From NCBI GenBank assembly GCA_031472005.1, contig PZJY01000002.1:1798001-1862000 (forward strand): a DNA stretch of 64,000 bases, in the 5' to 3' direction. Of this stretch, positions 1 through 11,684 are shown one piece after another (the first letter of the stretch is position 1; each line of letters starts with the position of its first letter). The translations under genes were made by a program, and so were the position numbers. Under the pieces are notes generated by a model. The model saw only the letters and a list, made by a program, of their open reading frames with translations, was not told where the DNA came from and did no database searches. Origin of the DNA: Tetracladium setigerum (taxonomy: Eukaryota; Ascomycota; Leotiomycetes; Helotiales).

Positions 1-1424
1 GGTCTCCAAGCCTCGATCGATCTAGAGAGGAGTGTCCATGAAAGGCATCACATCATCGCCTTAATAAAAGGTGGAATAACTTCCAGCGATGGCGGAAAAA
101 TTATGGAAGTCATCAGGCGAGCAACAGTAGTACAAGACAAGAAGAATTCGACCAGTGATTCAGCCAACGTCTCAAAAGCCACCCACCCTCTCGATTTCAA
201 GATTCAAATCCCGTGAAGTTCTACCAAACAATCAAGATTATCCAGAACATGAACTCAGCACTCACGTATGATCAGCATACACAAAACATTATTCTGCTCT
301 ACGCGTAATTCAAATATCAGACGAAACTGCGCAAGAACTCCGAAAAGGCTACATTGGGCCATCTCATCGGCTTGCAACGCAGCGGTACTTACTTCTTCCG
401 CAAGGCGCGATCGAGTTTTCGTTTCTATAATTGGTCGCATAACCTCGAATTTATCGCCAATTTCCTTGGAATGGTTCTTGGTATTATGGGAATCTGGATT
501 ATCTGGGAGAAGGGGATGGGCATGAGACGAAAAGGGTGATGTTGAGACGTCCGATCGGCTGTTATGACACGGCTTGGCGCCTCTCGAAACAAGACCTCGC
601 TTAAGGTTTTGAGGGGGAATTCCGGAACATCCGATCTCTTGGTGTGTGGGGAAAACTCTCCTTTTGGCAGCTTTTGTCGCGACTTAATATATTTTCAATA
701 TATTATGAATGGGAGCAAGCTTTTCGATGCGCGAGATCAGTGCGCGGGAGTTTGATGGCACTGCTGGTATCTTGGGGAGGATTGATGCCTTCAATTTTTA
801 CATTTTCCACGGGAAAATTTGGACAGCTGGAGATGGGAAAAGGACAATTCCCGCACCATGTTAAAAACAGCCTTAACATGAAGTCACTATGGAGGAAGGC
901 AGTCCACATTCGTCCGAAGTCCCAAGGCGCTTTGAGACTTCCTGAGAGACCGGAGGAAAAGTATTGAATACTCCACAGCGGAGCCTCATAGGAGTCGGTC
1001 TGATATCACCAAGATCCTCAAACCGGGCGTCAAAGCACAAACACACATGAACAGGGGTTCAAGGGGTTGGCAAGCATCGCATCTCTCCCCGAAAACGACC
1101 TAGTCCCAAGCGTTCGTCTCTTGAGATTCAGATGGCACCTTACAAACACCCTGTCATCTCATATTAGAGAAGTAGTATAAGAGCGGCCATATCCCATCCC
1201 AATATTGTTTTTCTTTTCTCCAGTTCATTCACTCACTTCCATTCCAAACCCATTCCATTCTTTCAACAACAGCTGCGCTGTTCCATTTCAATCTTCTTCT
1301 TTATCAATCATTATATTCTTTCCTCGACACTTTCTTCTTCTTCGCCTGCAGTCCTTCCAAACAACTAAAATCAACAATTTATCAAAGCCGGTCTTTTTCC
1401 ATACAACTACCAAAAATCAACAAG
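1..1424. other. Gene-free 5' flank of the secreted-protein gene
   Basis: No convincing coding region is seen on either strand; the open frames are short and unrelated. The last 250 bases (about 1170-1424) look like a promoter and pyrimidine-rich 5' leader of the gene that starts at 1425. Confidence 0.5.
1175..1182 (+). promoter_or_regulatory. TATA-like box
   Basis: A TATAAG element lies about 250 bases upstream of the ATG at 1425 and is followed by a CT-rich leader, the usual arrangement for highly expressed filamentous-fungal genes. The position is suggestive only; no transcript data were available. Confidence 0.3.
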
Positions 1425-2272
1425 ATGTATTTCTCTACCGTTCTCATCAGCACTTTCGCTGCTCTCACCATCGCCGCGCCAACCTCCGTTCAAAAGCGTG
1501 CAGTCTTTGGTGCTACCACCTACGATGCCATCTCCATCTCTGGAGGAACTGCCGGTAACGCGCTTGCCGAGGCCAACGCTGTCCTCGACAAGCTCCCAGC
1601 TGATCTCAGCACCGTTGAGAAGTCTGATCTCGACTTCTTGAACTCAGTCAACCAAGTTGCCAACGACGCCGAGACTGACGCATTCAACGTCGCTATTGAA
1701 GCTGCCACCGGCGAGGAAGCCGATGCTCTCCAGGTTAGTCCTTCTTTTCTTCAACCTTCTCCCAATCCTCTCTTTCTCCCACACACTTCCACAATACCAA
1801 ACAACAAAACAAAACGTTCAACTAACATGACCTCCCCCACCACCAGCGCGGAAAGATAAAGAACAAGGTCCTCAAGCTCCAAGCCACCGTCCTCAAGCTC
1901 CAAGCCCAAGCCGCCCAAGGTGGTGGAAACGCCGCCAAGCTCGCTGAGGAGCAGACCAAACTCGCCAACAACGTTGCGCAGGATGAGGCTGAAGCTGGAA
2001 ACGCTTCTACCAAGTTGTCTTTCACTGCCAGTCTTGGTTCTGGAACTGCTGATGCTGCTGCTGGAGGTGCTGCCGGTGGTAACAACAACAATGCTGGCGA
2101 CGATGCTGCTGCTGATGATGATGCGGCTGCTGATGACAATGCTGGCGATGATGCTGCCGCTGACGACAACAACAACGCTGGTGATGATGCCGCTGCTGAT
2201 GAGGAGGAGGACGTCGCCGCCTGCGAGCGAAAGATCCGTCGATCAAAGGCTCGTCGTGCTCTCCGGGCTTAA
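1425..2272 (+). CDS. Secreted Ala/Asp/Asn-rich protein (two exons)
   Basis: Exons are 1425-1733 and 1847-2272, giving 244 aa. The intron (1734-1846) starts GTTAGT, has an ACTAACA branch site and ends in CAG. The N-terminus is a clear signal peptide (hydrophobic residues 5-18 ending in AA), followed by a Kex2-type KR near residue 25. Residues 26-165 are Ala-rich with heptad-like Leu/Lys segments. After that comes a low-complexity tract (about 2060-2210) of repeated GDDAAADDN-like units, and the C-terminus is basic (KIRRSKARRALRA). The mature first half resembles a family of small secreted or cell-wall proteins common in plant-associated ascomycetes; this is recalled, not searched. No catalytic motif is visible. 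It probably acts at the wall or outside the cell. The acidic repeat followed by a basic tail is unusual. Confidence 0.8.
2060..2210 (+). repeat. Degenerate GAT/GCT/AAC repeat encoding Asp-Ala-Asn units
   Basis: About 150 bases made of imperfect GATGCTGCTGATGAT-type units encode repeated GDDAAADD/DN blocks of the secreted protein. Such tracts gain and lose units easily, so length variation between strains is expected. Confidence 0.75.
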
Positions 2273-2897
2273 ATATCCCGCTTTCTTGTCGATTCGATTG
2301 ATTGATTGATTGGATTTATATGGTTGGAGGATTCACAACTCTGGCTTAATTTTTTGGAGGGGAGAAGAACATGAAGAGGATGGAATCATTTGTCTATTGT
2401 GATGATGATTTTCAAAGAGGGGATTGTGATGCGAGAATTGGGATGAGGGATGGGATGGAAGGTCTCTGGTAGACGGGAGGGAGGATTTTTTGGAATGCTT
2501 GTATATATACTTCTGGATATGCCTTACCAAAATTCAAACTTCTGCTACCTTAAAAAATAAGAGGTTTCGATGAATGTGCTTGAAAGATTGTGAGACGTGA
2601 CTGATTTTTCAATTTCTTCTCTATTCTTCTATTTTTTTTTTCTGGAGAATTTTGAACAGATCAAGATGCGGATTCTTTTGAAGACGCTTGCGAATGGACG
2701 ATGTTCAAGTTCGGACTTTAGAAAGGCCTAAAAATCAAAATTTGATTACAAATTTCTTTGTAGATTCTCTTGTAAATGACACGACAAACTGATGGGCCAC
2801 CAAAAGCCCTCCTCTCCCCATTTCCTCAGAGAAATTATACAAACAAACACCCATCTCACTAACTACTCTTTCTTCAAACCAACCTTCCCCGCCCTCC
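2273..2897. other. Convergent intergenic region
   Basis: Lies between the 3' ends of the secreted-protein gene and the MFS gene on the opposite strand. It has A/T-rich runs consistent with 3' UTRs. No gene is seen. Confidence 0.5.
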
Positions 2898-4868
2898 TCA
2901 AGCCCCCAAACTCACACCCACCACAACAAACATACAAACAAAGCACATCCAGAACGTAGCTCTAAATCCTTTCAACAACCTCTCCACATCCACATTTACA
3001 TTCCCTCCATTATGATTACCACCATCATTTTCATGACTTGCTCCCGTTCCAGTTCCAGTAACGGTAGCAGCGATGACGGCACCGAGGGTTAGACCGACGG
3101 AATTGCCGATTTGAGAGACGGTGTTGAAGATGCCGCCGGCGAGGGATTGTTGGGATGATGGGAAGGCGGAGGAGATTATTAGGTTGGAGGTTGTGTAGAG
3201 AACTGAGGTTGGATTGTTAGTGATGGAATTTGGAATGAGGAGGGAGGATTATTAGGATGGGTTTTGGGTGTGCTTTTTGGGAAGGGGAATTACAAGTTTG
3301 AAGGAGGAAGTATCAGGGAAGGAGGCGGAAGAGTATGTTTGGAAGGAAGGAGGAAATATACCATCGGAACTCATAGGACTAAGAAAGACAGCGATAAATG
3401 AACAAGCCCAAAACGACCATTCCGGATGCACGATTGCCATCAAAGCACAAGCCGTAGCCGAGAAAACGGAAGAGACTGCCACCAGATACGAAGCTTTTGT
3501 GTTCTTGACCAGAAATCCAGTAGCAATATTGGTGAGGATTCCACAGACCACCGTAGGGAGAAATCGAAGAGATGTTTGGAGAGCGCTGTAGTTTTGTACT
3601 TCTTGGAAACTACAGGTTTGCGAATTTTTTATGTTAGCTTGACGAAATTTGAATATGCGAGAAGAAATTTGATAGGTATACAGGATAAATGGACACGCAC
3701 AATAAGGTGGTGAAGTATCCAAAAGGGTTGAATGCTCCCCAGGTGAGAAATACAGCAATGCAACTACAAGTGAACGCTGTGTTTTTCCACATAGAGTTGG
3801 GAATGATGGCTGGTTTTCCACGGTTCTCTTGTCGTTGCATCCAGTATACGAATGCTGGGAAGAGAACAAGAGCGATAGAGAGCATTGCGATATTACCAGG
3901 GTCTTTGATTTTGGAGGAACTGCCAGTGATTACACTTCAAGACATTGTTAGCAGGATGTTTTTCGGTGGTTAGATTAAGTATCAAATCACTTACGCCAAA
4001 ACATAAGACAACAAACTAATCGCTATTGTCGCCATCGCAGCGCCAATCCAATCAATATCCGTCCCCAATCGTTTCCACACATGAACGGAAGGTTCATCAC
4101 TCGGTAATCCCCAATCGCCGCACCAACAAGAATGCTATTGATGATAGTCGCCAGATAAAAGGCCCATCTCCATCCAATTGTCTCAACGAAAATACCACCG
4201 CATACTAATCCTACTGTATAGCCCACGGGGGAAGCAGCACCAGTGCATGCAAAAGCTATGTTTCGCCGTGTACTAGGCGGGAAGGAATTGGTTATAATCC
4301 CCACAGCGGTCGTGAGACAAAGAGAAATGGAGACGCCTTGAAAGCCGCGGAAAACTATCAGGGAGGTTGCGGTTTGGGAGAGACCGCATCCGAGATTGAA
4401 ACAAGAGAAGAGGAAACAGCCCGTTAAAAACACTTTCCTTCGTCCGACAATGTCGGCCATAGAACCAGCCAGCAGGAGGGTACAACCACAAGTTAGACTA
4501 ATTAGCTATCGTCAGTAAACTGATCAAAAAATGTGTATCAAATTCGGAAAAGGTGCACACTCACGCATAGATAGAAGCTGGCCACAAGAGCAGTTCTCGA
4601 GAGAGACCTAAATCCTTCGCGATTGACGGGAGGGCTACGGTGAGAGTACCAGAACCAAGGTATTTAGGAAATTCACACCCGCGACTGTGGTGATTATGGC
4701 GGCGGATCTTCCCTTTGAGAAATTGTTATCTGTGGTGGGTTCTGTTGATACTGCTTCGACGAGTACTTCTTGCGATCTGAGGTGTGCTGGTGGCGGGGGA
4801 CGGAGAAAGGATGCGCCATTTTTGTCGAGGTCGTCTAGTTCAGTGGTGGAAATCGTTGTTGTGGCCAT
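2898..4868 (-). pseudogene. DHA-type MFS drug transporter, two frame breaks
   Basis: Five exons: 4868-4565, 4497-3995, 3934-3701, 3609-3362 and 3202-2898. All introns have GT...AG ends. The conceptual protein is about 531 aa. It starts MATTTISTTELDDLDKNG, carries motif A as GSMADIVGRRK after TM2, and continues to the late SSDVLYTTSNLIISSAFP segment shared with SGE1-like 14-TM multidrug transporters. Two single-base deficits interrupt it. One is near 4653-4657, where NFLNTL must pass into GSGTLTVALP. The other is at about 4108-4112, in a run of four C (plus strand), where GAAI must pass into LPSDEPSVHVW. Everything else, including splice sites, is well preserved, so this may be an intact gene with sequence errors rather than a dead one. 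Expected role: plasma-membrane export of toxic compounds. Confidence 0.75.
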
Positions 4869-5524
4869 GGTGATATGTCTCGATACTCTTCCAAGCTATG
4901 AATACAGATTGACGGTTTAATAAAAGGCGATATTTCGTGGAATTGATTGATTATAAGGTGTTTGCGTCATCCGAACTCTTTTGTAATCTTAATATCAGGG
5001 TAAGTCTTGGCGCACGCCCTCCCTTTGACAGAAGGTTCCCGAGTATATATTCAACTAGAATTGGCAGGTCCAAAGGCAATAACAACAAGGATTTTTTTTT
5101 TGTGAAGTGGACAACCTCACTACGTCTAGAATCACAAAATGTAGATCAATGTCCAGTGTGAGAAGATATCAAGCTGAAGGATGCCCAGAGCGACTGACTA
5201 GAGGTGAGATTACGTGCGCCAAGGAGGAATTCTTGATATTCGAATCCTTTCAGATGTTCGGAGTACGGGTAATGAATTCACTGAGATGAGAATCAAATAG
5301 AGAATGTTCCGACACCGGTTCTCCTTTTGTAGTTAGATGCGGCTTTGACAAGAGGAAAAGAGTTGACCTCCTTGACGTTGAAAGTAATCTTATTTGAATC
5401 CATTCCTCTGAAAGCCGGTTCGCTAGGCACGCAAACACAAGCGACGAGAAGAAGGTAGAGAATTAATTAGAACAATCTTTCTAATCTGCCCCACAAACCA
5501 TGAAAAACCAAAAACTTATAGAAC
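4869..5524. other. Intergenic region between two minus-strand MFS genes
   Basis: Holds the promoter of the 2898-4868 gene and the 3' end of the 5525-7338 gene. No coding region is supported. Confidence 0.5.
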
Positions 5525-7338
5525 TCAAACAGCTAAGACAGCAGCATTCCCCTTTTCAGCATCCCGACCTCCAGACTTAGTCCGCCTTTCAACATAAATG
5601 TACACATACTTCCAAACGACGATCAACACAGCAGCAGCAGCACAACACGATCCTGCCACTGTAAAACCAAAGGCATAACGTGGTGCATCTATCAAAAATA
5701 GTGAGTAATTTCCCGAATAAAATTAGAAGCCTGGGGGAAGAAACATACCTTGAGCTCGAATTAACTGACTCCCAGGGAAATTGGCAAGCTGGACGGCCAT
5801 AACACACATTGCCAACGCAACGGCTCTCTTTCTATCCTCAACCACAGAGGACAACCATGCAGCGTTGATAGCTTGACTAGATCCCATTCCGCCTTGGGTT
5901 ATCACGATGCCCGCTAGAGAAGACACAGATATTAGTGAAATGCTCATCGCCATTTGAGTATTCTACAGAATTGGAGAGCATTCGTAGCACGCAGAACTTA
6001 CTCCAAATCAACCACTTGTTACTCGGCACATATGCAACCCAGAACAAACCAACTACACCAACGCAATGCCCGATGCTAATATGGAACCCTCGTTCGCGAA
6101 CTCGATCGCTGTTGAATGCGAGGCAGAGAGTAAAAACGAGGCAGACGGCAGATCCGACAGAGTTCATGCCGTTGGCTTGGTAGAGGGTGAATCCCAAAGA
6201 GCGAATAATGGAGGGTGCGTAGGTGTTAATCGGCATTATCATCAACCTAAGTTGTCGCAATTAGCGAGAAGGCCTAAATTTTAGGCTTGAGAGGAAAACG
6301 TACGTAGAGAGGAATGCCGTGATAACATGACCGTAAACTCTCCAGTCGAGAAAGGTATCCTTGATGTCCACAAGCTTGACGGTTGAGTGGTACCCACCTG
6401 CTTTCGAGGGATCATCGCGAAGGGTACGTGTAGTGAGAATAGCTGCCTGACGGGGTGTGAAGATATTGTAGGACCGGCCGAAGAACGATTTGGGCGTTGC
6501 TGCTGAGTGTGGAAGGTAGAAGAATGCCACTGCTCCCAAGAGACAAGTGAGGGCGCCCTCTAAATTCGAAGGTTAGTTTTCGATCTCGTTTCGCAGTAGT
6601 TGTTGCATCTTACCAATAGCAAAAAGCCATTGCCACCCTCTCATCCCATGGTTCCCATCCAAACTCAAAAGTCCCAATGCCAGTGGACCAGCAACACATC
6701 CAGCCAGCGCATTCGAAGACCAGAAAGCAGCAAATCTGAGACCAAGTTCCTTGTTGGTGTAGAATCCCTGGATGAAAAGTGCCATACCTGCTCTATCAGC
6801 ACATATTCAATACAATTCATCTTTTCTCGGAAAACAAACCAGGAATATAACCTCCTTCCAATGCACCAATCATGAACCTCAATGCCCACAACCCCCTCCT
6901 ATCCACAATAAATACCTGAGCCCAAGTACAAATTCCCCACAAAAACATGGTCACCGGCAGAAATGTCTCTGGACCTAGTTTCTTGCTGATCATATTAAAC
7001 GGCAATTCTGTAATCACAAATCCAAGGGTGAAAAGTGTTGTGGCGGTGTTGATGTCTTTGGTGGAGATCTTGATATCTTCGCGTAAACCGCCTGTGAGAG
7101 CATTGGAAAGATTGGTGCGGTCGAATTGCAGAAACATGAAGAGAAGGACGATGAAGCCTAAGATGCAGATGTCGGCTTTGAGGAGAGCGGCGCGTTCTTC
7201 GGAGGGAGTCCATGTCAAGTTTTGTTCGAAGCCTGGGACTGAAGATTCGCTGATGGAGGAGCTGGATGGGACGATTTCCTTCTCTTGCTCCTTTTCATTG
7301 CCCTTGCCTGACGGGTTATGGGCGAGGGAAGTCATCAT
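5525..7338 (-). CDS. MFS transporter, anion:cation symporter (Dal5/Tna1-like)
   Basis: Six exons (7338-6840, 6787-6614, 6559-6304, 6246-6002, 5913-5749, 5688-5525) give exactly 500 aa with no frame break. The sequence shows a polar N-terminus, LTWTPSEERAALLKADICIL before TM1, then LQFDRTNLSNAL and FVITELPFNMISKKLGP. These are hallmarks of the ACS family, which imports organic anions such as allantoate, nicotinate and pantothenate. About 12 hydrophobic segments are visible, and the C-terminus is short and charged. The first intron uses a GTTTGT donor. It lies upstream of an arylsulfotransferase gene on the same strand, so an aromatic or sulfated acid is a possible substrate; that is inference. 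Confidence 0.88.
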
Positions 7339-8247
7339 GTATTATTCGCTTGGGGTTGGTAGCGTTGGTATACTAGACTGGAGATGTCGAACGACACAGG
7401 ATTTTGGTTGTTTTGCTGTTCGTCCAAATGACTGCTGGTGATATTCATTTCCAACAAATCCAGGGAATCCCGACATCATTTATCTTCCTACTCTCAGTCA
7501 CATCCTACGTTCCTCATTGCAACCAAAAGCACGTTATCGTGCCTTGTTATCTCGAGCTCAACATGGGGCTGTCGATGAAGCAGAGAATTTGCTCTTGATT
7601 GACATGTTCATGTTGGAAGAGCGCGGCTTGCCGTCGGATTGATAAGTTTGGGGTACCGCGGAGGAGTGCGTCGAGCATGACAAGGAGGAAGAAAAGTGGG
7701 CGATGATAGCTATCTTGTCAGTTCCGTGGGTTGGCCGTGGGTTTGCCGGTCCCTCGACGCCGTGCTCCAAATCACCATTTGCTTGGCGAGATTGCGAAAT
7801 TGTGATGCATGATCACAACACTTGATGAAAGCGATTCATGCTGTGAAAAGCCAAACAAATATCTAAGGGTAGGACTAAGCATAGAATGCCTACGCAAATT
7901 TGTTTGGGTAATATAAGAAAAAATTGCATTTACTTTCACCAACAATAAGTCATCTTGATTGTCCGGTTTTTGGTGTTTATTTCAAAGTGATCCGCTTACT
8001 TTACTGGAGAATGAAACCAAGAAGACAAATCGCACATGTATAAGACTGAAGCAAGGTCACTTGAATTTTTCCATAAGTCCATTTGTAAGATTTGCGCATT
8101 TTTATTTATGCGGGGAAAAGTTCAGGGCAGGAAAAAATAACGCTTTCAATTTTGGACTAAATATCTAATGAATACAAAATGATAAACAAGACAAAGGCAA
8201 GAAGCTCCAAACCCCCAACAAAAATAAGAAAGTAGTCGCAGCACAAA
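7339..8247. other. Intergenic region, promoter of the ACS transporter
   Basis: 909 bases with only short unrelated open frames. Contains the upstream region of the gene starting at 7338 and the 3' flank of the arylsulfotransferase gene. Confidence 0.5.
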
Positions 8248-9447
8248 TTACTTCTTCGCCAACCATGGAATCTGCTCTGGTGTATACTTGTACGCTCTGA
8301 ACAGCGCATTTGCGGGATAATCAAAATAAGGCACAAGCTCTTCCGCATCCAAGCCCTTATAATCCGCAAAGTTGGGATTCACAAACTCCCAACACAGCCT
8401 GCCCTCCTTTGTAACCTCGAAAACCCTTCCAAAGACCGCCTCGGTAACCAACGTGTTTCCGTTATCTAGTCGTTGCGCACCGCCCATGAAAGGAGTAAAG
8501 AAGGTCATTGGATTTGGATCTTTATACTCCCATACAATTTTCTTGCTTTCGCGTGAAACTTGAATAACGCGGGAGTAGGGTGCGCTTTCGTTGTGTCGGT
8601 AAGTTCCGTTGTCGAAGATAAGAATGCTTCCATCTTCGAGTTCACTGGCACAGTGTTGTTGTGCGACAACGGTGTAGTCGAGATGCCAGATGACTTCGCC
8701 GGTTTCGCGTGAGATGATAACAACAGCAGAGACGCTTCTTAACGAAGCAAGGATGTTTCCATCCTTGAGAGGGTAAACCGAGTTGATAAGCGGCCAATGA
8801 TCTCGAGTGCAGTTTGGCTGAAGTCGAAAGATTTTGGGATCAAGATGATCACTTACTTTCCAAGACCAAATGACTTTGTTATTCGCATCGACATGTTTGA
8901 TACAATCGGCGTACATGTTTCCATTGGGCGCTTCGCTCCCGGGGATACCACCCGGGACTGCATTTGCTTGCTCCGGCGTGAGTGCTTCGAGTGTTGTGTA
9001 GAGGATTTCGCCATTGTCGAGATGGTTCTGGTCATGATGTGCCAATGGATCGCGGTGCTCTCGAACAATTTTCCCAGAGGGGTCAATTTGTTGCATCACT
9101 CCTCCTCGGTACTTTTGCCACAGAGGGAATAGACGGGGTGCGTCAGGATGTACCCCGTTGTATGCGAGGTTTCCATTTGCAAGAATTCTGGCATGACGTC
9201 CAGGGCGGTAAGGAAGTTCCCATCGATGGGCTTCAGTGCCATCATTTGCAATCAGAAGGACTGTACCAGGGCTGGTAAGGTGTGCAATGAGCGTGTAGCC
9301 TGGGGAGACGAGGCTATAATCAACTGCTCTGAGGCCAAGGCCACGACGGGCGAGGGTGTTCTGCTCAGCTGCACCAATGAAATCTGTGGTAGCTTTGGGT
9401 ATCCTAGAATCCTCTTGAGGGATCGTGCTGATTGCAGAGGGGGCCAT
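8248..9447 (-). CDS. Arylsulfotransferase-family protein
   Basis: A single uninterrupted frame of 399 aa, with no introns and no signal peptide. The protein has repeated blade-like motifs (LANGNLAYNG, LDNGEILYTTLEAL, LKDGNILASLRSVS, LEDGSILIFDNGTY, LDNGNTLVTEA) typical of the beta-propeller of the ASST/arylsulfotransferase family. Several histidines sit in the blades where the bacterial enzymes carry catalytic His (HHDQNH, RDHWP, QQHCASE, YRHNESA). Bacterial ASST moves sulfate between phenolic compounds without PAPS; fungal members are largely uncharacterised. The absence of a secretion signal suggests an intracellular enzyme. It is flanked on the same strand by an ACS transporter and a Zn2Cys6 regulator. 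Family assignment is fairly sure; the reaction is inferred. Confidence 0.82.
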   Translation of the reverse strand: MAPSAISTIPQEDSRIPKATTDFIGAAEQNTLARRGLGLRAVDYSLVSPGYTLIAHLTSPGTVLLIANDGTEAHRWELPYRPGRHARILANGNLAYNGVHPDAPRLFPLWQKYRGGVMQQIDPSGKIVREHRDPLAHHDQNHLDNGEILYTTLEALTPEQANAVPGGIPGSEAPNGNMYADCIKHVDANNKVIWSWKVSDHLDPKIFRLQPNCTRDHWPLINSVYPLKDGNILASLRSVSAVVIISRETGEVIWHLDYTVVAQQHCASELEDGSILIFDNGTYRHNESAPYSRVIQVSRESKKIVWEYKDPNPMTFFTPFMGGAQRLDNGNTLVTEAVFGRVFEVTKEGRLCWEFVNPNFADYKGLDAEELVPYFDYPANALFRAYKYTPEQIPWLAKK

Positions 9448-9748
9448 TTCTGAGGACTATTGCTAATTAGTCTCAGATGCCGATTGAGCGTAAACTGTGA
9501 CTTACTTTTGGGTACCAAGGTTGTGTGAGATGCTGGATGATTTGCATGGTACGATTTTTCGGGAGATACCTTCTACAAGTTGTTCTGATACAAGAGACTG
9601 TCATCTCTTTATAAGTTCTAAGTAGGATCTGACGATGATCAATGGCTGGTAAGTAGTAAACTCGGGATGCCGCGGAGAAATGTCTTGGCACTCTGCACCG
9701 CGGCACGCCATATCATGACTCTCTGTCGTTCGTCAAAAGCCGGCCAAT
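9448..9748. other. Short intergenic region
   Basis: 301 bases between the arylsulfotransferase start and the 3' end of the Zn2Cys6 gene. Nothing recognised apart from the expected promoter role. Confidence 0.4.
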
Positions 9749-11684
9749 TTAGCTTGCCGGTCCCTGAACAAAAGGATCCCAATCTGGAGAAAAGTGGCCA
9801 TCGCCGAAGTAAAATAATTCTGTTCCAAATTGATCAGGAAAATTTAGAAGGTCGACTTGCGCCCAAGATTCTTCATAAGATGGCGTTGGCTTCGCATTCG
9901 GACGCAACTTAAAGTGAAAGGCAGACACAACACCGCCAAGCGTGTGAGCAACATGACAGGGCATCCCAATGGAGTGAAGCCATTTCACCAAGGTTAGGAT
10001 CAACTGATCAAGTTCGGCGATGTCGTGAAAGGCTGCGATCTGGTTTTCGTACATATGGAGAAGTCGACATAACGTGACTGCTGCAAATGAGATGATATGA
10101 TAGATATGATCACTCAAGTGTGGTGTCCGGAGGTCGGAGGTATCCATGGCGAGATTCAGAATGGCAGCTGAAAGGCGGACCATTTCGAGGAGGAGTGACT
10201 CTCGGACGGATGCCGAGCGAGACTTCAAAGCCTGGTCGTACATTAGGAGCTGTGCGAAATGAAAGCCCATTTGCACGAATTGAGGGCGGGGTTCATCTGT
10301 GATCATCAATAAATATTCTGGGTTGATAAGTCTTCACTCACTGAACAAGTATCCCCATTCTTGCCGCCATGCGTTCAGCTGTGCCTGGGCTCCAGGCAGG
10401 TTCACGGTAGGCGAGGAACAACTTTCATAGATAATCCAGTAGAGATTCACTTCTACTACCATTCGTTTCTCGAAATTGTTGACGCGACCCGATTCAAGGA
10501 TTCGTGCACACCATTCAATTTGCTGGGCGGATAACAGAGCTTTTCTTCGAGTACCGACGCAATAACTGCGTCCGGTTAGAATCTTTAAAACAATAGAAAG
10601 GAGGGATTCAAACTGTAGATGGGCCAAGCACAAATGATTCCATAAAAACCAACCATTGATTTCTCTTTTGCTCAAAGGGACTGAATGTGAACTCTTCGTC
10701 ACGTGTTGAAATAAATCATTCGAGCAAGCATGCTGGAGGGCGAAGCCACTCACCAGCCAGCTATCGATACTCAAAAGAGCTTGTCCGATCGTCGTTGACC
10801 ATAAACACAAGATAATGGTAGCTTGGAAGAACTCAATAGTCTGAGGAAAGACCAGTAAAGCAGCTGACAGAAGTCGTTTTGCCTCCTGGAACAGTCGAGG
10901 CGCCGTACTTGAAGCGAAATCTTGTGTTGTATGGCGAATGGCAATCAGACAGCAGGCGCATAGTAGCAGAGGCGACTTGCGAACTTCTACCAGAAGGACT
11001 TCGGCTGATGAACTATCATCAAATGCGACCCAGCGCGCATAATGTTCTAAGAATCTGTTTCTAGTCAGCTTTGTACAACAAGCGCCAGGACGGTACAAAC
11101 ACTGAAAGAAGAGAAGAAGCATCGTGCAAAGTGAGAATCCCACTATCAATTATATCCAAGTCTATGCTGTCTCCTAGCCCGTTTTTGATTGCAGCAATAT
11201 TCTGGCCATTTCCGACCTCTCTTGCAACATCTCTCAAGAAGAGGACTGGAGCAGCGGATACATGACTTGATTGTTCCTCGTCAACAGGAGAAATCTCAGA
11301 ATCTAGTGAGGGCATCAAAGAATGATCAGGGGTTGGCTTCCTTGAACGCTTCCAACAGGTATCTGTTGTGGAGCAATCTGGTCCAACCGCTCTACGACAC
11401 TTTGTACCATGCGTTCAAGTTTGCTCAACCTACATTAAATATCAGTAGCCATTGCGATCTTACAATACGAGAGCTTACCGATCATTGTCAACTTGACTTT
11501 CTTGGCTGAACTGGTTTCTATTCTCACCATTGCCTGGAGTGACAGGAATATCGAGCGAACATGGTTGCTCAATACGCGCACAACGTAGACATGCTCCACT
11601 TGACCCGGTGGAAGCATAGCACCGTGTCTTTTGCTTTCGACAGGCTGTACATGCTTGAGAAGCGCGACCACGGTCAGGGGGCAT
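9749..11684 (-). CDS. Zn(II)2Cys6 transcription factor, one frame break
   Basis: Exons: 11684-11479, 11429-11101, 11054-10342 and 10296-9749; about 598 aa if one base is added. The start at 11684 puts the binuclear cluster at residues 11-41: CTACRKQKTRC, then C-x2-C-x6-C ending at QPC. A Leu/Val heptad linker follows (LSKLERMVQSVVERL). The middle region has the typical fungal regulator segment (LFLRDVAREVG, SVFLEHYARWVAFD) and continues with helices to the C-terminus. Exon 2 needs one extra base near 11330-11360, most simply in the CCCC run (minus strand), to pass from SVQGSQP to DHSLMPSLD. It probably regulates nearby genes; the arylsulfotransferase and ACS transporter are candidates by position only. 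Confidence 0.8.

Noticed and set aside
190..220. GATTCAAATCCCG resembling a tRNA B box.
   Set aside because: No matching T-stem, anticodon arm or acceptor stem could be folded around it.
11330..11400. A 47-nt intron (GTTGGA...TCAAG, minus strand) that would remove the frame break in the Zn2Cys6 gene.
   Set aside because: Weak donor, no branch-site motif, and it would delete part of a good Leu-zipper-like linker. One missing C in the CCCC run explains the frame as simply and fits the pattern in other genes.
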